Shown one piece after another: positions 1-9,500 of a DNA stretch of 41,666 bases. The position numbers were made by a program, and so were the translations under genes. The notes under the pieces were generated by a model. It had not been told where the DNA came from, did not search any database, and worked only from the letters and a program-made list of their open reading frames with translations. Numbering within the stretch: the first letter of the stretch is position 1; each line of letters begins with the position of its first letter. This DNA is from an uncultured Treponema sp. (GTDB taxonomy: Bacteria > Spirochaetota > Spirochaetia > Treponematales > Treponemataceae): contig CALXOI010000006.1 of assembly GCA_944389965.1 (NCBI GenBank), forward strand, positions 1-41,666, given 5' to 3'.

Positions 1-1851
1 AAACTATTGTCCCGCCGGTACAGCGAATACTATGATTCCACTCCGCTCCACTGGGCAGCCCGCTACAACACCGTGGATATGGTACGGTATCTGGTGGAAA
101 CCTGCGGCATGGACGTGAATGTGCGGGATGAAGACGGGGACACGCCGCTGGATTATGCCGACTGGAACGGTAATTATGATGTCATCGAATATCTGGAATC
201 TGCAGGAGGTTTGTACGGCGGTGACATCCCTGAATTAACCCCGCTGCAGCAGGCGGTACTGGCAGGCGACTACACCAAAGCCGTCCGCCTTTTGGATGAA
301 GATCCGGGCTCTATCGACGACCCGGCCGGTGATGAAAACATCGAAACCGCTTCCGGAGAAGAAGTATACGTGGAAGGGGCAACCGCACTCCATATAGCCC
401 TTGCCGTACAGAACGAACGGATGGTGCAGCTGCTCGTAGACCGGGGTGCGGACTTGCACCTGACAGATGACGATGACTGGGATGCCGTGCTGTACGCCGT
501 TTCCTACAGTTCCGTTCCCTGCCTTGAAATTCTGCTGGATATTGACAGCAAACTATTGTCCCGCCGGTACAGCGAATACTATGATTCCACTCCGCTCCAC
601 TGGGCAGCCCGCTACAACACCGTGGACATGGTACGGTATCTGGTGGAAACCTGCGGCATGGACGTGAATGTGCGGGATGAAGACGGGGACACGCCGCTGG
701 ATTATGCCGACTGGAACGGTAATTATGATGTCATCGAATATCTGGAATCTGCAGGAGGTTTGTACGGCGGTGACATCCCTGAATTAACCCCGCTGCAGCA
801 GGCGGTACTGGCAGGCGACTACACCAAAGCCGTCCGCCTTTTGGATGAAGATCCGGGCTCTATCGACGACCCGGCCGGTGATGAAAACATCGAAACCGCC
901 TCCGGAGAAGAAGTATACGTGGAAGGGGCAACCGCACTCCATATAGCCCTTGCCGTGCAGAACGAACGGATGGTGCAGCTGCTCGTAGACCGGGGTGCGG
1001 ACTTGCACCTGACAGATGACGACGACTGGGATGCCATGCTGTACGCCGTTTTCTACAGTTCCGTTCCCTGCCTTGAAATTCTGCTGGAAAAAGAGGAAAG
1101 GCTTTTGTCCCGCCGGTACAGCAGCAACTATGATTCCACTCCGCTCCACTGGGCAGCCCGCTACAACACCGTGGATATGGTACGGTATCTGGTGGAAACC
1201 TGCGGCATGGACGTGAATGTGCGGGATGAAGACGGGGACACGCCGCTGGATTATGCCGCCTGGAACAGTAATTATGATACCATGGACTATTTGGAATCTG
1301 CAGGTGCTCTTTTCAATCAAATAACCCCGCTGCAGCAGGCGGTACTGGCAGGCGACTACACCAAAGCCGTCCGCTTTTTGGATGAAGACCCGGACTCCAT
1401 TGACGCCCCGGCCGGTGATAAATACATCGAAACCGCTTCCGGAGAAGAAGTATACGTGGAAGGGGCAACCGCACTCCATATAGCCCTTGCCGTGCAGGAT
1501 GAGCGGATGGTGCAGCTGCTCGTAGACCGGGGTGCGGACTTGTACCTGACAGATGACGACGACTGGGATGCCATGCTGTACGCCGTTTCCTACAGTTCCG
1601 TTCCCTGCCTTGAAATTCTGCTGGAAAAAGAGGAAGAGCTTCTGTCCCGCCGGTACAGCAGCAACTATGATTCCACTCCGCTCCACTGGGCAGCCCGTCA
1701 CAACACCGTGGACATGGTACGGTATCTGGTGGAAACCTGCGGCATGGACGTGAATGTGCGGGATGAAGACGGGGACACGCCGCTGGATTATGCCGACTGG
1801 AACGACAATTATGATGTCATCGAATATCTGGAATCTGAAGGAGGTCTATAC
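1..1851 (+). repeat. Tandem array of 549-bp ankyrin-coding units (3.4 copies visible)
   Basis: Unit boundaries are 1-549, 550-1098, 1099-1635 and 1636-1851 (partial). Units 1 and 2 differ at only about six positions plus the last four codons. Unit 3 is 12 bp shorter because YGGDIPE is replaced by FNQ around position 1310. All indels keep the reading frame. The array continues beyond the left edge. Confidence 0.95.
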
Positions 1852-1854
1852 TAA
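1..1854 (+). CDS. Ankyrin-repeat protein, 5'-truncated by window edge
   Basis: The reading frame is open from base 1, so the true start lies outside the window; about 617 residues are visible. The protein is made almost entirely of ankyrin repeats (TPLHWAARYNTVDMVRYL, TPLQQAVLAGDYTKAVRLL, TALHIALAVQNERMVQLLVDRGADL and similar). They form super-units of about 183 residues, each with roughly five ankyrin repeats, and the gene ends 72 codons into a fourth unit. Many acidic residues (DEDGDTPLD, TDDDDWD) suggest an acidic surface. Ankyrin repeats are protein-binding scaffolds, so a partner-binding role is inferred; no enzymatic domain or membrane segment is visible. The DNA repeats are nearly identical, which points to recent expansion and possible length variation. 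A decayed ankyrin gene lies nearby at 2926-3600 on the other strand. Confidence 0.9.
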   Translation, partial: KLLSRRYSEYYDSTPLHWAARYNTVDMVRYLVETCGMDVNVRDEDGDTPLDYADWNGNYDVIEYLESAGGLYGGDIPELTPLQQAVLAGDYTKAVRLLDEDPGSIDDPAGDENIETASGEEVYVEGATALHIALAVQNERMVQLLVDRGADLHLTDDDDWDAVLYAVSYSSVPCLEILLDIDSKLLSRRYSEYYDSTPLHWAARYNTVDMVRYLVETCGMDVNVRDEDGDTPLDYADWNGNYDVIEYLESAGGLYGGDIPELTPLQQAVLAGDYTKAVRLLDEDPGSIDDPAGDENIETASGEEVYVEGATALHIALAVQNERMVQLLVDRGADLHLTDDDDWDAMLYAVFYSSVPCLEILLEKEERLLSRRYSSNYDSTPLHWAARYNTVDMVRYLVETCGMDVNVRDEDGDTPLDYAAWNSNYDTMDYLESAGALFNQITPLQQAVLAGDYTKAVRFLDEDPDSIDAPAGDKYIETASGEEVYVEGATALHIALAVQDERMVQLLVDRGADLYLTDDDDWDAMLYAVSYSSVPCLEILLEKEEELLSRRYSSNYDSTPLHWAARHNTVDMVRYLVETCGMDVNVRDEDGDTPLDYADWNDNYDVIEYLESEGGLY

Positions 1855-1859
1855 CAACA

Positions 1860-1896
1860 AACCCCGCCGGGAATCTCTTGGAAACCCGGCGGGGTT
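1860..1896. terminator. GC-rich hairpin between convergent genes
   Basis: A perfect 12-bp stem (AACCCCGCCGGG at 1860-1871 with CCCGGCGGGGTT at 1885-1896) with a 13-nt loop sits just after the ankyrin stop and just before the convergent DUF1275 gene. The T-tract is weak on both sides, so it may serve both directions. Confidence 0.7.
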
Positions 1897-1938
1897 CCGC
1901 CTTTAATCTATTCCTGAAAGTTGTTCCGGCAAACGGGC

Positions 1939-2670
1939 TTAATGGCCGGCGGGAGTCCGGCTCAAATAATTCCGCTCCGTTTTAAGATCAGCATACAGCA
2001 AATTGACAAATACAACCGTCAGCGGAACGAGCGCCCCCCAGATTGCCTTGCCGCCTGCCAAAGGGCACAGCACGGTACAGACGATGCCGCCCGCAACAAA
2101 TACCGCCAGCATCCCCAGATGAACCAGAATCCGGTTCCGGGTTCCAGCGTTTCTTGTCTGGAGCCACTTTTTTATATAAATGCCGGTCTGCCGCAAATGG
2201 TTGGTGCAAAAGGTGGTCGCCATGGGAATACCCTTTGCCTGCCGGAAGGTATTGTACTGCATGGATGCGATGAAATTGATTGCAACCTGCGTTATCTGGA
2301 ACGGGGCGCTTTCAGGAAGGAACCCCAAGCCCAGCAGCACCAGCATTTCCAGACCCACAAGAAGCGTGTCCCAGCGGATTAAGCCATAACGCTTGAGCCT
2401 GTCCGGCAGCAGTTCCGATACAACAGCGCCGGCGAAGTATGCGGTCATGGGGAGAAAATAATACGCAGCCTGTCCCCACCTGCCCTGCCCCAAGGCGATG
2501 GACAGCAGCACAAAGTTCGCTGTCTGGGCATTGCAGAACACCCCGCCCCGCAACAAATAGGTAAAAGCCCCCATGTACCCTCCGGCGCACATGAGCAAGG
2601 CAAAAATATAGCGGCGCTCGCAGACAAGGTACAAAGGCTCGTTCGCAACAACTTCATTACTGCCGTTCAT
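1939..2670 (-). CDS. DUF1275 (YoaK-like) integral membrane protein
   Basis: A hydrophobic protein of 243 residues with about six membrane segments. It has the YoaK/DUF1275 pattern: an early GGYMGAFTYLLRGGVFCNAQTAN segment, then FIASMQYNTFRQ and the ATTFCTNHLRQTG motif. The family has no firmly established function and is usually annotated as a putative permease. The ATG at 2670 is chosen because GAGGG lies 5 nt upstream (2676-2680); an in-frame ATG at 2682 has no ribosome-binding site. It is a single gene, convergent with the ankyrin gene and separated from it by a hairpin. Confidence 0.85.
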   Translation of the reverse strand: MNGSNEVVANEPLYLVCERRYIFALLMCAGGYMGAFTYLLRGGVFCNAQTANFVLLSIALGQGRWGQAAYYFLPMTAYFAGAVVSELLPDRLKRYGLIRWDTLLVGLEMLVLLGLGFLPESAPFQITQVAINFIASMQYNTFRQAKGIPMATTFCTNHLRQTGIYIKKWLQTRNAGTRNRILVHLGMLAVFVAGGIVCTVLCPLAGGKAIWGALVPLTVVFVNLLYADLKTERNYLSRTPAGH

Positions 2671-2925
2671 ACACACCCTCATCGTAGTATTGTTTCGTTC
2701 AATTCCATATAAAATGTACTACCAAACAGTATATTATTCAAGTTTTTTCAATCAGATGTCACAATATGATTATCAATGCGTTTTTATGGATACTTCCATT
2801 CAATATAAATATATGCGATTCTGACACTTCAGAAGGCAAAATCCACAAATAAAAAACAGGAAACATTCATAACTCCAACCCCAGGATTAAATCAATACCT
2901 CATATTACAGGATGGGACGGAAAAA

Positions 2926-3600
2926 TCACTCCTCGAGAGATGAAAGATATTCCATAATTTCTATGTTGGGCCGTTCCCCGGCATAGTGCAGGGGTGTGTT
3001 TCTGGCTCGATCTGTAGCGGCAGGGTCTGCACCGCATTCCGTTATCAGGTATTCTACCGTTTCCTGGGAACACACGGCATCTGCCGCGTGCAGCACTGTA
3101 AATTCTCCAAGAAAATAAGTGCGGTAGGTATAAAAATATCAGGATATGATTGAGCCAGGATTTTTATGCACTCAAAATTACTTAATGCTACTGCATATTT
3201 TGTTATTTTCATAATTGTGTTCCCAGGAAGCTGAATATGCGGAAATCCGCAAACAGGACTGTACAAATTTTCTGCAACCCAATTTTCTGTTTCTATTCTG
3301 ATTTTTTGAGACAGGCTGCTGTATCTCTCTACCAAAGAAGTATCCAAGCGCAAATCCATCACAATTCATTCCACATCGGGAACCGGTGTTTTAAATATTT
3401 CATGAACGGTGCAAATATCCGGTTCAAATACACCTATTGTATTTCACAAGGATTGTTCCCTGATTTTCAAATTAAATTGTTTGATCTTAGAAAAAACTAC
3501 CCACTTGAGGAAAGGTTTTGCCGCATTTGTGTAGTAAGCTGTTCTGTAAGGGCGAATCCAAATGCATCGCTGATACCGGGGAAAGACCAGCCCCGTTACA
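2926..3600 (-). pseudogene. Decayed ankyrin-repeat gene (frameshift and in-frame stops)
   Basis: The 3' part (2926-3107) translates to clear ankyrin sequence (TVLHAADAVCSQETVEYLI, then NTPLHYAGERPNIEIMEYL) ending at a TGA at 2926-2928. Upstream, the matching sequence is in another frame (3054-3362, containing TKYAVALSNFECIKILAQS), so a frameshift lies near 3105-3130. Continuing upstream in that second frame there are in-frame stops (near 3365 and 3440), and the start is not identifiable. I read it as one inactivated ankyrin gene, a relative of the intact array at 1-1854. The upstream limit is approximate. Confidence 0.7.
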
Positions 3601-3643
3601 GGCAAACCGGCAGAACAGACCTGCGCTGAAAAGCCCTCATCTG

Positions 3644-4539
3644 TTATTCCCCTTCTTCCACAGTGACAACCCGGTTTTTCCCGGCGGCTTTTGCCATGTA
3701 CAGGGCTTTATCCGCCCGGTTCACAAAATCCTGAATCTGCTGCTCCGCCTCCGGAATCGCGGCAGCAAGACCGATACTCACCGTAACAACAGGATGGGAA
3801 GCACCGCCCTTGATTTTAAGGCCAGCGATTCCACCGACGCACATATCTTTCCTGCAGCTGCCCGGGCTGCCGGTACGGTACAGTCAGACAGCAGTACGAT
3901 AAATTCCTCGCCCCCAAACCGGCACAAAATAGTCTTCTGTCCGGAAACTGCGGCAGCCATCTGCTCCGCCACAGATTGCAGGATGCTGTCACCGGCAGGA
4001 TGACCGTAAGTGTCGTTGTAGTTTTTAAAATTGTCCACATCTATCATCATAAGTGCCAGCGTTCGCTGAATCTGCCGGTTTGCAGCAAAAATCAGTTTCG
4101 CTGTCTCACCAAAACCCCGCCGGTTCAGCAGACCGGTAAGGGAATCCCTGAAAGAAAGTTCCTGCAGCTTTTTCTGCCGTTCCCCCCGGCGCAGGGATAC
4201 CCTGATTCTTGCAAGAAGTTCACCGGCATTAAACGGTTTTGTCAGATAGTCATCGGCACCGGCATCAAATCCTTCTATTATGTCTTGCTCCGTATTCTTT
4301 GCTGAAAGAAAAATAACAGGAGTAAACAGATTCTTTCTGATTTCTTTTAAAACCTGAATTCCGGTAAGATGAGGAATCATAATATCCATTAAAATCAAAT
4401 CCCACTGCCCCACTAAAGCCATCTGCAAGGCTGTCACTCCATCCGCAGCTGTTTCAACCTCATAGCCTTCATGGGTTAATTCCAATACCAGCAACCGGGC
4501 AAGGGCAGTTTCGTCTTCCACAACTAAGATACGGCTCAT
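3644..4539 (-). pseudogene. Response regulator-diguanylate cyclase (REC-GGDEF), frameshifted
   Basis: Residues 1-115 are a CheY-like receiver domain with the phosphoacceptor Asp52 (LMDIM), the Ser79 switch position and Lys101 (LTKPF). A GGDEF domain follows from about residue 130 (DSLTGLLNRRGF, DVDNFKNYNDTYGHPAGD, and the GGEEF active site at 209-213). No RxxD inhibitory site precedes GGEEF. The frame breaks near base 3815: frame 1 ends ASVESLALK and then runs to a false C-terminus at 3778, while the true C-terminal half (VVTVSIGLAAAIPE, ADKALYMAKAAGKNRV) continues in the -1 frame to 3644. No slippery heptamer is visible, so a single-base indel or sequencing error is likely. If intact it would make cyclic di-GMP on phosphorylation. 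Confidence 0.85.
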
Positions 4540-4985
4540 GAATATATTATTATATGTACCGTATCTTTTTTCATTAAAAATATATTAAAATTATACTGCA
4601 GGAAAAACCGGAACATTATTCCGTGTTTTATAGAACGCCACAACAGCATTTGATTTTTCCGCTATACAAAATGCAGTCCCGGAGCACGGCTGCCCGTCCG
4701 TTTTTATCAAACCGGCGGGCATATCAATCATACGGTTTCATGCGGGCTTGCGGCATGGGCGCATACGGCATCCGGTTCTTTGAGTTAAATCAGAGTATAA
4801 TTGCACCGGAATAAATAAAAACAGTGGCAAAGATAAATACCCGCCGTCTTTAGATACATACTATAAGCTCCAGAACCGGTACAAAAATACCGGCCGGTTA
4901 CACCCTGAAACCGGTAGAAGCATTGTCCGCAACCCGGACGGGTACTTTCAACAGGCAGTTCTGCGGATTTTTTTAGAAGCAGCCG
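4540..4985. other. Intergenic region, no gene recognised
   Basis: This 446-bp stretch holds a possible -10 (TATAAT on the minus strand, about 9 nt before the regulator's ATG) at its left end. Short open frames here (for example 4623-4814) have no ribosome-binding site and no recognisable protein. A small GTCCG/CGGAC hairpin near 4929 lies downstream of the hydrolase gene but lacks a T-tract. Confidence 0.5.
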
Positions 4986-6041
4986 TTACCGGGGAATATA
5001 TGTTTCAACAAAAGAATCCACAGCTGCCCAGTATTTTACGGGATCTGTGTCCAGTGACTCCGCATGTTCCGCTCCGGAAACAACAAGTTTTTGCTTTTCA
5101 CAGGAAGCAGCGGAATACACCGCATCCAGCATAGTGAAAGGAACAAACGTATCTGCATCCCCATGGATAAACAGCGTTGGTGTAACAGACCGGGAAACGG
5201 CTCGGACACAATTCCCGTCTCCAAAGAAGTATCCTGCCCGCATTTTTGTTACCAAAGATGCCACCGGTATCAGCGGGAACGGTGGTAATCCGAACTGTTC
5301 TTTTAACTGCATCGTAAACTGATCTGTAACGCTGGAATAACCGCAGTCTTCTACCGCTGCACACACGTTTTCCGGTAAATCCGGTTCTCCAGTAACAAGC
5401 ATAACGGTGGCCGCTCCCATAGATACTCCATGAAACAGAATCCGGGCACGGGCATTTTCCGCAAGAATCAAATCAACCCAGTCCAACATATCATACCGTT
5501 CCTGACATCCCATCCCGATATATCTGCCTTCGCTCAATCCGTGGGCGCGCTGCTCCGGAACCAGTACATTCCATCCCTGGCAGTAATAATGCCACGCATA
5601 GTCCGCCATTGCTTCCGCAGAACTTTTATACCCGTGGACAGCAATGACGTATCTGTCCGACGGAATTTCTGCCGGTATAAAATATCCGTGAAGCTGCAGT
5701 CCGTCATAACTGGTAATAAATACATTTTCTGCCTGAGTCAGCAACCATGTTTCCGCATCAAACTGCCCGGTACTGTCTGTAACAACATCCTGTTCAGGTT
5801 CATCACAGGAAAAAACATCCTCTTTTGCCAAAGGATCCAGTGCAAAAGTAAACAAATAATCAGCAGCAATAAAAACTACTGCCACAAATACAGTACACAC
5901 GGCAACAATAACAATTCTTATTTTTCCTGATTTTCCCATACGGAAAGTATACATAAAAGGCTTGACAGATTCAAAGGGTAAACACTCCCTGTACTTATTC
6001 TCCCGGCTACACTGACGGTTACCCGTTAAAAATCCATGCAA
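4986..6041 (-). CDS. Membrane-anchored alpha/beta-hydrolase (serine hydrolase)
   Basis: The protein has an N-terminal membrane anchor (IRIVIVAVCTVFVAVVFIAA) and then an alpha/beta-hydrolase fold. Visible active-site elements are the oxyanion region VIAVHGYKS, the nucleophile Ser207 in GVSMGA, an Asp in FIHGDADTFVP and a His in SGAEHAES (numbering from base 6041). The closest general family is the S9/BAAT-like or DUF-type 'alpha/beta hydrolase' with extracytoplasmic catalysis; the substrate is unknown. The start is uncertain. ATGs at 5954 and 5939 would place the anchor at the very N-terminus, as is usual, but none of the three candidates has a good Shine-Dalgarno. An AT-rich -10-like stretch lies at 6060-6080. 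Confidence 0.85.
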   Translation of the reverse strand: MHGFLTGNRQCSRENKYRECLPFESVKPFMYTFRMGKSGKIRIVIVAVCTVFVAVVFIAADYLFTFALDPLAKEDVFSCDEPEQDVVTDSTGQFDAETWLLTQAENVFITSYDGLQLHGYFIPAEIPSDRYVIAVHGYKSSAEAMADYAWHYYCQGWNVLVPEQRAHGLSEGRYIGMGCQERYDMLDWVDLILAENARARILFHGVSMGAATVMLVTGEPDLPENVCAAVEDCGYSSVTDQFTMQLKEQFGLPPFPLIPVASLVTKMRAGYFFGDGNCVRAVSRSVTPTLFIHGDADTFVPFTMLDAVYSAASCEKQKLVVSGAEHAESLDTDPVKYWAAVDSFVETYIPR

Positions 6042-6581
6042 TAAAAGGCATTTATATACTATATATTATCCGTATATTTTCTGCTGAAGCAGACCGTTTT
6101 TCTGATATTTAAAACTCTGCTGGAGCCAGTTACGTGTCCTATATATCCTTAATTCTACTAAGGTCGTCTTCCGGCTTGTTTTTCAGCTTAAAACAAAAAC
6201 AAATCAGCCCTACAAAATCGGTACAAAACCTTTCCTGGCAAAGTTTTCATTTTATAGCCCGTTTATGATTATTTCTGTCTTTCCCCTTAAACCAATCTTT
6301 TACATCTGTTGACTTTCCATTGCATCAGATAACCTGTATCCACATAAAATGCCATATCCCGGCTCCTGAACAGCAGGCAATCCGCAGAATATCTGCCGTT
6401 ACCGGTGCAGCGGCAGTTCCATCCGGCATAATACAGATACCGGACAGAACTGTGACTGTTTATTCCAAACTTTAAATTATTTGAACAAAACCGCGGATTC
6501 CTTTTTCAGACGGAGCCGCTCCAATACCAACCAAACAGGAAGTTGCAGTCTTTCCGCCGTTGAAACTCCGGTCAAAAAAGC
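6042..6581 (-). other. Region downstream of the macroglobulin gene, possible decayed coding sequence
   Basis: No intact gene is visible in this 540-bp stretch. On the minus strand two short frames with the local codon style occur. One is a 37-codon frame (6472-6585) whose ATG overlaps the macroglobulin stop as ATGA. The other is a start-less frame (about 6325-6445) reading LSGICIMPDGTAAAPVTADI and onward. In many bacteria pbpC follows the alpha-2-macroglobulin gene, so a degraded partner is conceivable, but I see no diagnostic PbpC motif. Confidence 0.35.
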
Positions 6582-9500
6582 TCATTCGCTGATTCCGTAT
6601 ACTCCGCCCGCAGCTCTGCCGAAAACTTCCGGCTCATACATACATTCTGCAGTTGCACCGGGAACAGTAAAATCCCCCTGCCGAACTGCACGGAACAAAA
6701 ATTCAACCTGTTGCCATCCCTTCTGGAATCCGTCCCAAAAGTACCGGATTTCATTGTCATAAATTTCCCGGGCAGACAATCCATATGAAACCGGTAAACC
6801 GGATGCTGCAATACCCGCTTTTTCTCCTGTCGGTTTATCATCAGTACTGCGGGCGGTTCCCAAATACTGTTCCGTTGTAACAAACGCCGCATTCAAAATT
6901 TCCGCTCCCGCAGGAATCGGTACCCGTAACGCCACAAAAGTACGGTCACGGGTTGTGGAAACAGTCACCCGGGCACGGTACACGGTCCCTGCCGTCAGCT
7001 GTGTTCCGGTTACCGGCTTTCCGGTTGCAACATCGGTCAGCTCCACAAAAACACTGAACCCTTCATCCCGGGCATATTGTTCTTCCACCGGAACCGGATA
7101 CGTAAGCGATACCGTGTAATACACATTGCCGGTACCGTCCTTTGTCAGCTCCAGAGGAAGTTCTTGTTCTGTCGGTAACCCGGAAGCAATCAGTTGTTCC
7201 AAAGGTATTGATTCCTGTACTGGACGGGCAGCGGCACCGGTAAACGTTTCCTGCGCTACCGTGATCCCACCCAAAAGCGCGGTTCCGGTTACATCAACAG
7301 ATTCCAGATTCTGTGCCTGAATATACGACGCAACCGCTTCCAGAACCCGTGCGGTCACCACCACATTACTCCAGTATCCGGAACCAGCCCGTTGAATTTC
7401 CAGCAGATTGAACAGCAGCCTGCCGTTCATATCATCAGAAGGATCAAGCGCAGTAAAAAATTGAAGCAAAACAGCATTCCGTTCAGATAAATCATTAAAA
7501 TAGAACCAGACCGGAGAGTTCCATGCAGGATCGGTTATATCAACGCCCCGTACAGTAGGCCGGCAATGGGCACGCACACTGTCTGCAATAGATTCCGCAG
7601 CAGCCCGGTTGCCCTGTGCCAGATACACCAGCCCGCACAGCGCCTGTTCGGTAAAACCGGCATTTGCAAGCCGGCACACATCATCAATTTCCTGCTCCGG
7701 CACCTGTCTTCCCAGCTTGGACACAACATATAGAGCGTATGCCTGGACATAGGCATTATCCCGGTACCAGCTCCGGCTGCGTTCTTTCAAAAGATAATCA
7801 ACCAGTGCATCTGTATTGATTTCTGCCGGAATCTGAACGCCCATTTTCCGGGCACCTGCAATCAACTCTGCAAACCGGAGCGTTGCGGCAAACGAAGAAT
7901 CCCGGCTGTCTTTCCAATAAGGGAATCCTCCATCCGGTTTCTGGGTGGAACTCCACGCAGAAAGTTCCGCTTCTACCAACTGTTTAGGAGAAGTTTCCGT
8001 TTGTGGCATTCCGAACACATCCATATAATCACTGAAATAAACCAGCGGAATCATGGCAGCACACCGCTGATCCAAAGAATTATAGGGATTGCGGAATATA
8101 TAAGCGACCGCAGTACCCAACGTTCCCAGCCGGGTCGCATCAAGACTGACAGTCAGGGTACCTTCTGAAACACCTGTTTCACCGGAAGCCGGTTCCGGCA
8201 GAACCACTTTTTCCAGCGCAGTTGCGGTACCAGATTCAGAAACATTTCCGGAAGATATTTCTCCTGTCGTCGTTACAGTTTCATAAACCTGGACAGTATC
8301 AATATCCAATGTTCTGACGATTTTTTCCTGCAAACCGCCACCGGAAACCGTAAATATCAATGTTACACCACCGGCTTCCAAAGCGGAAATATTGAACATC
8401 AGCGGTGACGTCCGTCCTGCGGGTACCGTTACACTGCCGGCAGTGCGTCCCTGTATTTCAGCAGAACCGGCTGTACCAGATTCACTGTTTTCCGTTTCTC
8501 CGGCATAGCCCGGCTCTATTCCCGGCTTAATTTCCAGCGACACAGTTACCGGAACATCTTCTCCGGTCAGGTTTGAAATCACAGCTCCTGTATCCGAGGT
8601 ATCACCAACCCGGAGTGTCCGGGGAAGTACTTCCCGGACACTTACCGGGTTACTTACAACCAATGAATCTTCTGTCAATGCAAAATAACTGTCCAACACT
8701 CCGACGGCAGTTACCCGGTACTCGGTCAGTGTATCGGGTACTACAAACCGGCAGACAGCTGTTCCATCCGAACCTGTTTTTATTGCCGGAATAAAAACAG
8801 CTGTGGCATCAAAATTACTCCGGATACCGGAATTCTGGCTTTCTTCAGCAGTACCGCCACGGGCAGCTGTCAGTGAACCTTTGTCACCGCCGTAAGCATT
8901 CTGTACTTCATATGTAACCGGATCCATCAGCAAACTCCGGGAATCCCCTCCTGAGACACAACTGGGGAATAAATACTCCTGATAAAAGAAATCAACCGGT
9001 GACGGTACATGATAATCGATTAAATCCAAAACCCCACGGTCAACAGCAAGAAGCGTCAGCTCCGCACCGGCAAGCGGCTGCCCCGCTTTTTCTGCTTTCA
9101 GTGTTATTTCCACCAGTTCTCCCGGCCGGTACGAAGGTTTGTCAGTCGTTACGGTTATATCAAAGGAGCGGATACGGGGATTTACATGAAGTGCAACTGC
9201 CCCAAAATATCCTTTTGGTTTATCCATATCCCGTGTATCATACGAATGATCCGGTTCCTTTGTACGGACAGAATAAGAGGAAACCGTTACATATACTACC
9301 GGCAGATACCGGTCTGTTACCGGAATTTCCAGCACTGTTGACGGTTCTTCCAACTCCATCACTTCTTGCGAAAAGATACCTTCCCGTTCCACCGTTACCA
9401 GGTACATACCTGCAGGCAGCGGACTCTGAAGGATAAGCTGTGCCGTATCACCTGCATCATATTGTGTTTTGTCAGGAATCAGCGTTATCTGCTCTGCATT

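Noticed and set aside
784-1701. Long minus-strand open frame (305 codons) across the ankyrin array
   Set aside because: It is the antisense shadow of the repeat; it has no recognisable protein motif and repeats with the DNA period.
3800-3830. Programmed -1 frameshift in the GGDEF gene
   Set aside because: No A-AAA-AAG-type heptamer, no downstream hairpin, and no reason for the truncated product; an indel is simpler.
4623-4814. 63-codon plus-strand frame
   Set aside because: No Shine-Dalgarno and no protein-like pattern; between unrelated genes.
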